A DNA stretch of 64,000 nucleotides from Chaetoderma sp. LZ-2023a (GCA_034401795.1 CM067370.1:52031380-52095379), one strand, 5' to 3'; positions 1 through 11,222 are shown, counted from the stretch's first letter. The notes: a model not told the origin generated them from the sequence alone. Translations and numbers: made by a program.

Positions 1-67
1 TCTATTTTTTTGAAAATAAACCACAGGAATGGCTTGTTTATCACATCCTGTAAATGGCCATTTCCCA
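1..67. repeat. Partial foldback MITE (family A)
   Basis: The window opens on the right half of a family A foldback element. A T-rich stretch is followed by a segment like the accaCtGGaATGgCTtg motif and by a terminal like aaatggccatt. Better copies lie at 4358-4496, 15998-16128 and 22295-22425. The left half would lie outside the window. Confidence 0.4.
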
Positions 68-127
68 GAATCACTACAGAAGGTGATTTGACCATTAAAG
101 GGTTACTCCTGCATTCATATCTAGTAG

Positions 128-265
128 CAGATGGGTGCAGGGGGAACAATAGGTTTGCTCTCCGTCTATCCATCCGTATATCTGTCATAGATGGTTTTCC
201 AGACTTTTTTGCACTTCAAGATATTCAACTGAAAATTGGTATATTGCTTTATTATAAAGGGATAC
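128..265. repeat. Degenerate interspersed repeat unit (TTCAAgATATTCAaCTGaaa type)
   Basis: This stretch shares the phrases ggtttgctctccgtct, atattcaactgaaaattgg and ttgctttattataa with the block at 2460-3175. It looks like one unit of the same degenerate noncoding repeat. No coding capacity is visible. Confidence 0.45.
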
Positions 266-339
266 AGAGCACTAGAATGGTTCAAGGAACAGTTCATCGA
301 CCACAACAACGAGACTTGCACCCATTTTCAGGTGACTCC

Positions 340-350
340 AGGTCCTTACT
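340..350. repeat. Target site duplication, left copy
   Basis: The 11-mer aggtccttact occurs here and again at 1004-1014, exactly bracketing the truncated LINE. It is the expected product of target-primed integration. Confidence 0.8.
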
Positions 351-1003
351 TCTTCTTCTTCTTTTCGATCGCTGGTATCACACTTGGAGAGCCGTTCTCA
401 AGATGAAATCTGTGGTTTTCTGCAGTTCTTCCACAGGCCCACACAGCTTTTCAAGAAAAGAGGTTGACAAAGGCCAGATCTCTTCTCTCAGCAGCTGATA
501 CGTACTGCAACATTGAAGTATGTGCTCTGTGGTCTGTTCTGCTTCTCCACAAGGACAAGCGGGCGATGTCGTAAGGTGGAACCGCCTGTACCTGTGTTGG
601 TTTAGTCTGTTATGTCCAGTTCTGAGACAAAAAATGGTCACTTGCTCTGGCCTCGGGAGATGATGGTAGGCATCTTCTGATTGAGGTGTTCTATAGAGTG
701 ACGTGATGATAGTCTTCATCTCTGTATAGGTAACCATGTTTTCTGTCTGATTCTCTTCTGCACCCACCTTTGCCATCTTGTCTGCTTCCTCATTTCCTTG
801 GACTCCACAGTGTGAGGGGATCCACTGCAATGCTATCCGAAAGCATTTGATGGTTTGTAGTGCTTCAAGTTGTGGCAGCTTACCTTTGGTGATAGCCTCA
901 AGGACGGAGCGGACATCAGATAAAAAGACAATCTGTGCAATAGGGTCTGCTGTTCTGCGGATGGTATTAGCTACATGAACCAGTACTTCGACTTCAGCTC
1001 TGT
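351..1003 (-). mobile_element. 5'-truncated LINE, RNase H and C-terminal part
   Basis: On the minus strand this encodes the end of a non-LTR retrotransposon polyprotein. An RNase H domain carries a WIPSHCGVQGNEEADKMAK-type active-site block, and it is followed by a cysteine-rich tail (CPCGEAEQTTEHILQCC), a CxC...HxxxxC arrangement typical of I/Jockey-like elements. The frame runs from about 1003 down to a stop at 378. The RNase H N-terminus and the whole RT are missing, so this is a dead 5'-truncated copy. Its 3' end is a short AAG repeat tail (351-363 as plus-strand ctt). It is flanked by an 11-bp target duplication, and related copies lie at 28934-29398 and 45586-45820. Confidence 0.85.
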
Positions 1004-1014
1004 AGGTCCTTACT
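1004..1014. repeat. Target site duplication, right copy
   Basis: Second copy of aggtccttact (first at 340-350), immediately 5' of the truncated LINE in its own orientation. Confidence 0.8.
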
Positions 1015-1114
1015 AATGTCAATTAAAACAGCAGAAGTTGAGAAGGTACTAAAAGCGCTGAAGAGTGGACGTGCACCCAGACCTGATGGCATGAGCAATG
1101 AACTATTCAAATAG
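1015..1114 (+). pseudogene. LINE reverse transcriptase fragment, finger region
   Basis: Plus-strand translation gives IKTAEVEKVLKALKSGRAP followed by a PDGMSNELFK-like stretch. This is the conserved N-terminal motif of non-LTR reverse transcriptases (A..LK.GKAPGPDG...E..K), with R replacing G before PDG. It stops after about 33 codons. The remaining RT blocks resume at 1626 after an unrelated or deleted stretch. It may be the same old element as 1626-2395. The truncated LINE at 351-1003 inserted beside or into it. Confidence 0.6.
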
Positions 1115-1625
1115 ATAAGTGACGTTATGTCGTTATCTCAAAACTGTTTACGCACCAAAATAAATTCAGCCTCTATGCACCACCTTCCTATCGAAGCTGT
1201 AGGCCATTTAGGAAGCGTTATCGCACTAGCTAAGCATAAGAAGCCACCCAGCCACCACTCCCACCAGGGATTCTCCTAAGAGTCCTTTTGAGGGTATGTA
1301 CCCCAAAATGCAGGTTGGGACCCAAAAAACTAGTGTCAGTGGGAAAGTCTTGTATGATGTGTAATCATAATACTAATGAGTTTTAATGTTTCTGCACAAA
1401 AATACCTACAGAATCTATCACCATAAATCATAGGTATGCGTCCATGCTTCCATAGTACCCTCTAATCTTAGCATGGATGAAGAATCTTGTCTGGGAACAC
1501 CAGATTTCTGTTTGGAACCCCCAGATTTCAACTGGGAACTCACAGTTTTCATGGTGTGTGGTCTCTGGAATCTACAAAATTTAGACGTACACAGCCCATG
1601 CCAACGCATACTGTGTATGCCACTA

Positions 1626-2395
1626 GAGATGGAGTATGTCGATGATGTGGACTTTATAGACGAGGAAAAGAAATCCCTGGATGAACTACTCCCCGTAGCT
1701 GCAAGCAAACTAAAGATTGAGAAACTCTTTATGAATGAATCAAAAACACAGTTCACCCATGAATACCTACTGCCAAAGCATGGAACTAATTAAATTGACG
1801 ATCCCCTTCGTGTCTGGGAACCATGAAGGAAAATTAAATCCTGGGCAATTGATGATCCCCTTCGTGCTGGGGAGCCATGAAGGAAAATTAAATCCTGGGC
1901 TCATAGAGCAAAGATGCCCTTGACAAAAAGACTACGTTTATACAATACAACCTGCATATCCTTGATGCTGTATATCTGTAACAGCTGGGAAGCTCCAAAG
2001 GCAGCTATAGATAAACCTGATGCCTGCCACCGCAAACACCTATGCACCATCACTGGACACCGATATCCAGAGAGCATAATTTCCAACAATGCACTAGACA
2101 AAATGTGTAATACATCACCACTGTCTGTAAGAATCGTTCAGCAAAGATCATCAATGTTTTGCCATGTGCTAGGGATGCCGGGACAAACCAGCACAGTGTC
2201 TTGGAATTCTCCCTACTGGGAGACTGCAAATACAAAGCCAGGAGAGGACGTCATTGCATAAATCTGTTAAGAGTTCAGCGAGGTGACCTCAAGAAAACAG
2301 CACTGGGTACACTCAGATCATGATCAACAATTGACCTGAGAAAGCCAAAGATTTTGGCTGAGGATAAGACACAGTGGTCAATTGCGAAGGACTGA
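1626..2395 (+). pseudogene. Decayed LINE reverse transcriptase, palm to C-terminus
   Basis: The frame holds a catalytic-type block EYVDDVDFIDEE (YADD motif with the first A changed to V). Downstream comes the post-RT region with RLRLYNTTC..LLY...W, DACHRKHLCTITGHRYP and ISNNALDKMCNT, typical of RTE/CR1-like LINE RT C-termini. The end resembles a DLRK..ILAED.TQWS tail around 2325-2395. Several conserved blocks between fingers and palm are absent, and frame changes occur near 1735 and 1914. A short direct duplication at 1800-1900 interrupts the sequence. This is non-functional, and the exact LINE clade is not certain. Confidence 0.6.
1800..1903. repeat. Direct duplication of about 50 bp inside the LINE
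   Basis: The phrase gatccccttcgtg...ggaaaattaaatcctggg occurs twice back to back (about 1800-1849 and 1853-1901) with small differences. It lies within the decayed LINE RT. Confidence 0.6.
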
Positions 2396-2459
2396 TTGCA
2401 GCTGTAGCATACATGTGCCCTCTATTACAGCCGTAGAATACAGTTATCATATACACATA

Positions 2460-3175
2460 CAGCATATACAGAGCATTTGAGTTTCAGACATTTTCATCAA
2501 TTTTGTATGGAGTTACTGCCCCCATTCTGAGTCATGACTGAAAAATATCAATTTTCCGCACTTCTTTGCACTCCTTCAAGATATTCAACTGGAAATTGGC
2601 CATGTTGGTACACTGCTTTTGCTTTAAGTTAGAGAGAGCAAGCTCGAGTTTCAAATGCTTTTATTAGTTTTCTACAACTTATGAAATACAAAAAAAATGA
2701 GCTTTCCCAAAAATTATTTTTGTCCGTCAACATGTTCAACTGAATCATGGTACATTGCCTTATTAGTCTTCTACCCGTAAAATTGGGGCAGGCAGAATTA
2801 TAGGTTTGCTCTGCGCTTGTCAGTCCATCTGTCGGCTCATTCATCTGTCTGTCACCCTCGGTTTTTCTCACTCATTTCTCTCTCCTTCAAAATATTCAGC
2901 TGAAATTGGTACTTTGCTTTATTATAAGGAGCTACAAGAAGAGTTTGAGTTTACGGACATTTTCATTTATCTTTTATGGAGTTATACCCCTTTCGACTTA
3001 TGAAATGCAAAGAATATCGGCTCTCTCACCTCTTTCCTTCTTCAACATATTCAACTGAAACTTTGTACATGTACATTGCTTTGTTAAGAGAAGCTACAGA
3101 GCACATTTCTGTGCATGTAGGTTCAGGAGCTTGTACTAGGCAGCTGAGCATAAGAACCTTGATGATCTTGTTGTC
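2460..3175. repeat. Degenerate tandem-like repeat block
   Basis: Four to five imperfect units share phrases such as ttcaa(g/a)atattcaactgaaa, gtacattgctttatta, gagtttcagacattttcat and tatggagttat. They are spaced roughly 130-190 bp apart. No coding sequence is supported. The stretch 3175-3576 holds nothing else I can name. Confidence 0.5.
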
Positions 3176-3541
3176 AATTTCTCATAGTTATGCCCTTTTT
3201 TAACTTGGCAGAAATTTTTTTTTAAATGGTCGAAGGATGAATATTTATATCACCAAGTTGGAGACATATATTGCAAAGTAATACTTAAAGAGTTCTTTTT
3301 AGTCTGGGAGTTGTGATAACTTAAGAACAAGAGGTGGTATCTTCTAAGACTAACTGTATCGATATTTGACAAGCTTTCACAGAAAGTGAGATGAATGACT
3401 TAGGCTTAAATGTTCTGGGTTACGGTATGATCACTTGATAGGATCATTACCAAAAGTTCATCCACATGTTAACAGAGTCATGTATCGCAGAGAGTTGGTT
3501 AAGCATTTATCATATGCTGCAAGCATTATTGAAATACTTTA

Positions 3542-3730
<189 letters not shown>

Positions 3731-4357
3731 TCAAAAAATTTTTAAATACATATATTTGTATAACAACATCTGTAAGCATTAAGTGAATACGTGTATTGTA
3801 CTTTATGAGAAATATATTATAACATAATTGTCACCTGGCAGCAATGATGTAATAATACCGCTTGTGACATCATTTTACTAAGTGCAGTTAAAATGCTGTA
3901 GAATGAAACATTTTGATTAATTTTAATAGAAATCTTGGAAATTTTAAAATAACCATTTAAAAATGATTTAATACCTGGGAAAATAGGTTGCGTTTGTAAT
4001 TTTCTTGCATATTTGTCAGAACTCAGTAATGGAGTGGTACAGTGATAGTAAAAAGATATTGTACCATGGCAGGGACATAGCCAGAAATAGTGTGACAATT
4101 CGAAGTAATAGCTTATGTGTGATATAAAATCTCACACTCGTTGTATCAAATTTATCACACCCATTTAATCATGTTAGTAATATCTCATTTAGCGAGTTCC
4201 AAATGAGATATTACTAAACTCATCTCATAAATTTGATAAGAAATGTCAACTTGCACGCATGCACGCACACACGCACGCATGCACGCACACGTAGGGAACT
4301 GTAACTAACCCTTTAAGCCTTGAATGTTTTTAAAAATTTAATTTTTTTCATAGAAAA

Positions 4358-4496
4358 TGCCCATTTGCAGATCAAGAGAAGACTATTTTTTTTAATTTAC
4401 CACTGGAATGACTGGCTCGGTTATCGAGCCAGTCATTCCAGTGGTAAGTTTTCAAAAATAGTCTTCTCTTGGTCTGCAAATGGACATTTTGTAAGA
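4358..4496. repeat. Foldback MITE, family A, best copy
   Basis: The whole element is an inverted repeat. Outer arms read like atttgcagatcaagagaaga and its complement. The core arms, 4399-4419 and 4425-4445, are 21 nt and perfect, around the 5-nt loop gttat. There are no ORFs. At least four other divergent copies occur in the window with the same order of parts. Confidence 0.75.
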
Positions 4497-5320
4497 CCAC
4501 TGCAGTAGCCATTTTTGGCTGATATGAATGTTAAAGGATTAAACAAGAAAATCCAAGTGAAATTAACAATTTCAATGCATTGCTGATAAAATAAGTAATT
4601 AGCGAACGGAAAGATGTCTGCAAGATTTTGAGCAATATCGTGAATCAAAAGATGTCAGGCAATAGAAATGGGGTTTTTTTAAAATAACTTTCATATGATA
4701 AATATACATTCAAATGAAGCAACTGTTAAAAATCAACTAGGAGCCAAAAAACATATAACATTCAACAAGATTGTTTTGCAAATGTACAACAGCCTTTCTT
4801 CTACTGACTTTACAACGATTAACCTTTTTACATAAAAAGGATGAGGACTAATAATAGTGATAGCGTGATTCAGCTGCAGTGGATTTCAAATAGAGCAAGT
4901 GATACAAAGCTCACATGCTGATGTACTTTGAAATGGTTTGATGTCTAGAGGTCCTTCATTTCAAGTATTTTAGGTTAATTGTGTAAATAATAGCGGTTTT
5001 TATTTTGTCACAAGTTTCATTTATACATGTATTATCAATTTCAAACTGTAAAACTTCATGCTCAATATAACATCATATTGCGAAACATCGGAATATCGAA
5101 AGATTGTGCTCCACTGGGTGAGCTGATTTATTGGTATTAAAATTCTATGCATCAAAGAAATTTTGAAATTGGAAAATGTGTTATGTTCAGAAGAATGGAC
5201 CTTTCCGGTTTTTGCTATGCCCGCCCATCTCTAGCTAAGCTCTACCCACACCTCGCTCGTGTTGGGATCGATCTATCTCTGAACACCCTGACTATCAATT
5301 TCCAAAAAACCACAGGTTCG

Positions 5321-5413
5321 CTGTTGAATATTTTGAAACTAATTTGACTGGGCGCTGTTGCTGCCTAAGGCAGCAACAGCGCCCAGTCAAATTAGTTTCA
5401 AAATATTCAACAG
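5321..5413. repeat. Near-perfect 93-bp palindrome
   Basis: Arms 5321-5366 and 5368-5413 are complementary around a single A at 5367. The arm begins ctgttgaatattttgaaac and ends at ctgttgctgcct. A degraded relative lies at 8511-8586, so this is probably the hairpin of a second foldback MITE family. Confidence 0.8.
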
Positions 5414-5698
5414 CATGTTTATTAAATAGCAAAGAAGTATAGACATACAATTCCTACAATGTGTCAGACCATTTGAGATTTGGTGATGGTCGATATGGAA
5501 CCCTTTGTGACGTAATGATTATGATGTCATCATACAAGCGCTGAGCTGATTATGACATCATATGAGGTCTGTTGATAGAGGGATACTCTGGAATCGTGAA
5601 TTGTTTACAGTGTAGTGCCCCAATACTCCAGTGACAACAGTCTTGTAAGAGTTAAAGATGCTTGTAATCTTTCATCTTTGTTAGCATGCTGAACTTAC

Positions 5699-5764
5699 TG
5701 ATCATCTGCTAGTCTATGTCCTGTATCCAAGCTAAACACTGTACGAACGCTCTGCACAGTTGCC
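5699..5764 (-). CDS. TTLL1: TTLL1-like tubulin polyglutamylase, coding exon 2
   Basis: The exon supplies G to complete the split Trp codon from exon 1. It then encodes 21 residues (ATVQSVRTVFSLDTGHRLAD and D) and ends CA, completed to a Gln codon by exon 3. The acceptor is tttccag at 5765-5766 and the donor is GTAAGTTC at 5698-5691. The peptide corresponds to the SVQTIRNVFS..GYRLSDDQ segment of vertebrate TTLL1. Exons 1, 2 and 3 join as ...DWNFYW-ATVQ...[12 protein letters not shown]..., which is the family's expected continuous sequence. Confidence 0.9.
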
Positions 5765-6357
5765 CTGGAAATAGAAATATATTAATTATAACTATAAGTT
5801 CATAACGACTGCAAATATCAATTTGAACATACAAACAGCGGTATACGTAATAAGTATATGGAACATTTTGTTATTCACCTCTCAAAATATAATAACATAC
5901 ATGCTATAACAATTGTTGGTTACGTGTATGCAAAATAAAAACTGAAAAACAAAAATTAGTCAATAAAAATGATTTTTTGGTTTATTTCCAGGCATATACT
6001 GTAGAAGAATATTCCATTAAGCAGGGGATCATATACAGGTCCTATTTACATGATAAACTATGTCAATGGAAGCAATATCCATGGAAAGTTATCATAAGTT
6101 TATCATAGACTGAAGCACATATACATAAATTACGCATATGTTGGACAGAAAATTACTCTGATGCTAGGTCAGTAACTTATAACTATATGTTACCTGAAGG
6201 GTCAAAGAGTGGACCGTAGAGCTGTGCGATATACTGATCTCACATCGTAAAACGGTTCAATATTGTGATGGTTTGCAAACAGCCATAATCATGTTCCAAC
6301 CGAAAAACTGAGTTTAACAAAAATTTTGGTTTTAACCAATACTCATTAATCTTTTTT

Positions 6358-6505
6358 TTACTTGTAAATATTGCTACTAAGTCGGCCTCTGCATTTACTT
6401 GTAAATATTGCTACTAAGTCGGCCTCTGCATTTACTTGTAAATGTTGCTACTAAGTCGGCCTCTGCATTTACTTGTAAATATTGCTACTAAGTCGGCCTC
6501 TGCAT
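6358..6505. repeat. Four-unit 37-bp tandem repeat
   Basis: Four head-to-tail units contain cttgtaaatattgctactaa followed by gtcggcctctgcat. They are almost identical (one a/g difference in the third unit). Confidence 0.9.
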
Positions 6506-6511
6506 TGGTCT

Positions 6512-6640
6512 TGGGAACTATCAATTTGCAGACCTAAAGGAGTCTATTTTTCTAATTACCACTGAAATGACAGGCTAGATAACGAAACCAAACATTTTCA
6601 AAATAACCTTCCTTAGTCTTCAATTTGACATTTTCCATGA
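6512..6640. repeat. Foldback MITE, family A, degraded copy
   Basis: Family A phrases occur in order: caatttgcagacctaaagga, taccactgaaatgacaggct, ttttcaaaataa and tcttcaatttgacatttt. The inverted-repeat pairing is weak. It abuts the Tc1-like transposon. Confidence 0.5.
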
Positions 6641-6650
6641 GATAATTATA

Positions 6651-8372
6651 TACACCTAAAAAAAAGTAAGTTCCCCCCCCCTAAATATGGTCTAATTTTT
6701 TCTAAGATATATATATATATCTGATTGTAATAAAAATTCTCACAGGTGATTAGATTAGTGCCACTATAGTGCTAATATGTGAAATCGATTACCTCATAAA
6801 GTCAGTCATGCCTGACCGAGCACACACTAAATGCAATAGTGGTCCATTTCAAAAATTGCGAAATTGGACATGGCCTTTGCCAGAGGAATATCACTGAATC
6901 TGTCACTAGTTGTGCATAGAGTAACATGTTCACAGTTCTGTGCTTCAATAATGCCACGTTTATCAAACCAGGATAGGGCAATTGCCATTGGTCTTCTGGA
7001 GGCCAATTTCGGTGTGAAGCAAGTTGCCCGTAGAATGGGTGTTACCCCAAAAGCAATAAGAAAGTTGTGTCACAAATTCGAGCAGCATGGTGAGGTAAAT
7101 GACCAACCGAGAAGTGGCAGACCAATGGCCACAACGCAACATCAAAATCATTTCATTACAAACATAGCACTTCGAAACAGAATGTCAACCACACGCGCCA
7201 TCAGGGATCAGCTGCACGCAGTTGCTGGAGCTGGAGCCAGAAGAATCAGTGATCAAACGGTGAGAAACCATCTCTGTGTTGCTGGACTGCATGCTCGATG
7301 CCTGGTCAAGAGGCCAGCCTTGTCATTGCGCCATAAACAAGCACGGTTTGAATGGGCCAGAGACCACGTACGCTGGACAAGGCAGCAGTGGGCAAACGTC
7401 ATGCTTAGTGATGAGACGCGCGCCTGCCTTCGCCACATTGATGGAAGGTCTCGGGTTTGGCGTCGTCGTGGTGAACAATATGCTGAATGTTGTGTGCAGC
7501 CTACCATAGCATTTGGGGGAGGAAGTGTGATGGTGTGGGCAGGGATCAGCGCAAGAAGAAAAACCAAACTTATTCCAATCAATGGTAACCTTAATGCCGA
7601 GTGCTATCTTGCCGAAATCCTGGCGCCACATGTACTGCCGTATGCTACTGCCATCGGTGATGGTTTTGTGTTCATGGATGACAATGCACGTCCGCACCGG
7701 GCAAGAATTGTGAATGACTTTCTTACTAAGCATGGCATCGAGAGGATCATGTGGCCAGCAAACTCGCCAGATCTGAACCCAATAGAACATTTGTGGGACC
7801 AATTAAAGAGAGCGGTGTACCGGCGAGTGACTGACGTCACTGTTCTTGCTGACATCTCTCAGCTGTTGCAGGAGGAGTGGATGGCGATCCCACAACATCG
7901 GATCACCCGCCTCATCAACAGCATGAGAGCACGTTGCAATAATGTGATAGAGAAAAATGGTGGATACACTCATTATTAAATGTGATCAAGTCCTTTGTTG
8001 ACAGTTTGTTATGATGTAACACGTCTTTTGACATTTTGAAATGAAATCTTTATTATGGTTTACAAGTAATGAAATTAATGGATAGTCAATACTGTTACCG
8101 AAAAACCTGCATTCTACACTCTAACTGTTGTTATGATTCTCTTGTTACTGAATAAAATCTGTATTGTTTGTTCTCTGCAATTTTTTAAATGGGTCAATTT
8201 TGCATTTAGCGTAGGTGCATTGAGGCAAAACACGACATATGGGATAAGCTTTATCGCTGATTGTTGCCATAGTCGAACTAATGATCTGTGCGAAATTTCA
8301 TTACAATTAGATACATCTTTTAGAAAATATTGGCCAATATTTAGGGGGGGGACTTACTTCTTTTGAGGTGTA
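6651..8372 (+). mobile_element. Complete Tc1-like DNA transposon
   Basis: Terminal inverted repeats of about 40 bp bound the element. The left one starts tacacctaaaaaaaagtaag and runs through a C tract to ctaaatat at about 6690. The right one (8332-8372) is its complement with a few mismatches. A TA dinucleotide is present at both ends, as expected for Tc1/mariner. The element is 1.72 kb and carries one transposase gene. The intact ORF and matched ends suggest a fairly recent insertion in TTLL1 intron 1. Confidence 0.9.
6951..7979 (+). CDS. Tc1-like transposase, intact DD34E
   Basis: The protein is 342 residues if translation starts at MPRLSNQ (6951). Open frame extends upstream to an ATG at 6870, but the family begins near MPRLS. 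An N-terminal helix-turn-helix pair (AIAIGLLEANFGVKQVARRM ... TPKAIRKL) and a GRP AT-hook-like box (SGRPM) come first. The catalytic core follows: first Asp in MLSDET, second in FMDDNARPH, and Glu in SPDLNPIEHLW, with 34 residues between the second Asp and Glu. It would cut and paste its own element at TA sites in the nucleus. There is no stop or frameshift before the TAA at 7977-7979. The length is normal for Tc1 transposases. Confidence 0.92.
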   Translation: MPRLSNQDRAIAIGLLEANFGVKQVARRMGVTPKAIRKLCHKFEQHGEVNDQPRSGRPMATTQHQNHFITNIALRNRMSTTRAIRDQLHAVAGAGARRISDQTVRNHLCVAGLHARCLVKRPALSLRHKQARFEWARDHVRWTRQQWANVMLSDETRACLRHIDGRSRVWRRRGEQYAECCVQPTIAFGGGSVMVWAGISARRKTKLIPINGNLNAECYLAEILAPHVLPYATAIGDGFVFMDDNARPHRARIVNDFLTKHGIERIMWPANSPDLNPIEHLWDQLKRAVYRRVTDVTVLADISQLLQEEWMAIPQHRITRLINSMRARCNNVIEKNGGYTHY

Positions 8373-8510
8373 TATATTATGACCAAATTTGTCCATTTCA
8401 AGAGTTAAAACACAGGCACATTTGAACGTACAAAAGTCAACATTTCCTTTATGTTCTATTCCCACTAAATTTCTCATGATGAATGGCACTCTGTCTCTAA
8501 GTGTTCCACT

Positions 8511-8586
8511 ATTTTGAAACTAATGTGACTGCAAGATGCAACTGTTGTTTGTAACACAAAATTTCAGTCAAATTAGTTTCGAAATA
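8511..8586. repeat. Small inverted repeat related to the 5321-5413 palindrome
   Basis: The arm attttgaaactaatgtgact pairs with agtcaaattagtttcgaaat around an approximately 30-nt spacer. The arm sequence matches that of the 93-bp palindrome, giving a second, decayed copy of this foldback family. Confidence 0.65.
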
Positions 8587-10371
8587 TATAATGGTACACA
8601 ATAATATTTATAAAATTGTAAATGAATGACTTTTTATTGGTCTTTCGTATTCAGTGCTAAAGGGAAACACCAGACCCTCTATACTACTTTGTATAAAGTG
8701 AATCTACAGACCGTAGTGTTTTCAAAAATATAATTGTAAGCTTAGTGCTCAAATTAGAAAAATATATCTTCGTTATTTAAATATGTGATACATTAGTTAA
8801 ATTTCTATTCCCAGATGAGGTGTATGACGTCATAAGTTGAACGTTTTTCTCGCTGTCATCCAACGCTATCGCAATAAAATTGTGAATTGCGTTTTATAAG
8901 GGGGTTCTCTTCAGCGGTTTTAAGAATAAATAAACTATGTTTGCGGAAATGTAGAAGAACATATAATAACAGTCCTTTGTCTAAGTTCTCTGATGGTGCC
9001 CATTTTGACATCAAGTTTTGATCTTGGGATAAATGAATGACGTGATAGTATAGGCATATCAATATAATTGCTACTTTCGAATCAACACTCTCACTGGGGC
9101 TACGGCAGATTATGTTATTAAAGTTTCATCTATTAATATTTGAGTTTAAGTAGTTCATACATACATCCCAATACATCTTTAGGTACTTATGTTTTCATGC
9201 TAGCCTCAAAACTTCCTGAGATTTTGTAATATTCATGTAATTGGCAGGTATCTTCATAGAAAATGGCCGTCTTAAGGTTCGCCAACTAATTATGAAAATA
9301 ACAAATATATTCCATAAATTTGCAATAGAGGGATAAACGTCTTAATCTTTTCGATCTGTACATATATAAATGATGTCGATAGCATTATCACGGATAGAGA
9401 TATCACCATCCAAATGCATGCACTCATGTCTTCAGAGTGCCATTGTCATGGTTCTTGTCGAATGGGATTCAACCTATGACGTCATAGGTTTAATTAACTC
9501 GCAGAAGATTATAGTAACATAACATTTTAACCCCTTTTTAATCGGATTTATATATAAATGTCACAGGAAAGTTTTACACAGTAGCTTAAATATGGGCTCT
9601 GCGATAGAACTGCGTGTTTTAAGCAAACGATGGCGACCCTTCTTGTGTTCCCCTTTAACATACATGTAATCCAATTGGGTATAAAATATTTTCTTTCTTT
9701 AATTCCTGTGAGCTTGATTGACGCTTGATCAGCGTCTAGGCTAATGGATGAGTATTCTGCTGTGAATAAGCTAGTTATCACAATTCTGTAAAAACACATG
9801 ATTACATATCTAAGACTAATTGTTCAACCCTTCCGCTATTCTAAACAGGTAGTCCACATCGCGAGTTCCACGGGATTTTTAAATTGTTGCAATTTAGATC
9901 TGCAAAATAAGTATGTTTGTCGGTGCTGTATTTCTGAGCGAGGGAGTTATCACAGCAAAGCTATGTAAACCACCTCATGTTTAGACAAGTCTTCAAAGCT
10001 AAGATCGCAAGTTAATGACCACCTTGAGTGTCCTTGACCGGTGATGTCAGTTCGCATTATATACCAGTAATAGGCTTATTTCAATATATGTATGCTCTGA
10101 CCATGACCCAAACCCCCACCCCCAACCCCGCTCCTTATAACGGGCCAAAATCATCATTACCAGGATGTCTAACCAATATAAGCCATACAACTAGATGTTG
10201 TTAAAATACAAGTACCATTTTTATTCGAGGAAAAGACGCTAGCTTGTATTGGACGCAGGCTAAATTTTAGTCCAAACCATCCCCAAAAATCCATATACCC
10301 ATAGAAAAGATGCATTGAGAAATTGAAATCCATTCTCTAAAATGATTAAAACTCATAGAACCGACCACGGA

Positions 10372-11222
10372 AATTGACTGCAATTTCGATACACATGCTT
10401 ACCGCCATACTACAATGTTTAATGTACGTCTAAAAAATATCATCGTGGAAGTGAAATTATTAATGGGACCGCTTAAATATTGTGTATCTTCAATAAAGAT
10501 GGTTTATTACATCAAAATCAATGCTACTTTTGACATAAATTGTTGCCGAGAAAATACAGAAATCATGTGACATTAGGAATGCGGTAAGATCACCCGTTGT
10601 TTTTACTAATTTCTTCTAATATCTGCCATTCTCTATTTTCATTGGTATGTACAGGATAATTTATCCAATCAGAACAAAGAAATAATATTTCTCTTCAGAA
10701 AAAATTACTAATGGAACAGTGTTTTCTCTCGTACAATATTGCGCATTAATTTTGTCATGCCGATCAACATTAAATTATTCCAAAACGGAATCAAAAATTA
10801 ATATGAGATAAAGTGCTTCTTATGTTGGTGAGCCACTGGCTCTTTTGCAATTGGAGGCGCTGTGTTCTCACAAGATCTTATACGCTAACGGGAATTGTTT
10901 ATCAAACGGGTATGGATCAGACCTAAAGTACAATACTTAGTTCCTATCTAGCAATGATATTATAGCATTCAGAGTTCCGAGTCCAAAATATTTTATCCGA
11001 GTACTCGCTCTAATTAAAAACAATCTTTTGTGATTGGAGATGTATCACGTGATTTATAATTAATTTTGATGTAATAAATGATCTTTATTAATGGATATGC
11101 AATATTTAGGCTCCAATTTAATAATTTCACTTCCACGATGATGTTTTGAGGTGTACATTAAACATAGTCGTAAGGCGGCGAGAATTTGTACTATGCGAAA
11201 ATGAGTTCAATTTTCGTGGTAT
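10372..11222. mobile_element. Foldback element with arms of about 170 bp
   Basis: The left arm (about 10372-10540) and right arm (about 11040-11222) are inverted copies. Shared phrases include gtttaatgtac, atcatcgtggaagtgaaatt and ttattacatcaaaat in reversed order. The arms are diverged by eye and the 500-bp centre has no ORF. It is a candidate MITE or foldback transposon. No target duplication was identified. Confidence 0.6.

Noticed and set aside
13..340. Possible host exon at the left edge
   Set aside because: The sequence is repeat-like and lacks splice signals with coding continuity to TTLL1.
10..498. 162-codon plus-strand frame at the left edge
   Set aside because: It crosses from repeat into the minus-strand LINE and includes its ctt tail. 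It has no family features.
6358..6505. Regular short repeats resembling a CRISPR array
   Set aside because: Units are head to tail with no unique spacers. It is a minisatellite in an animal intron.
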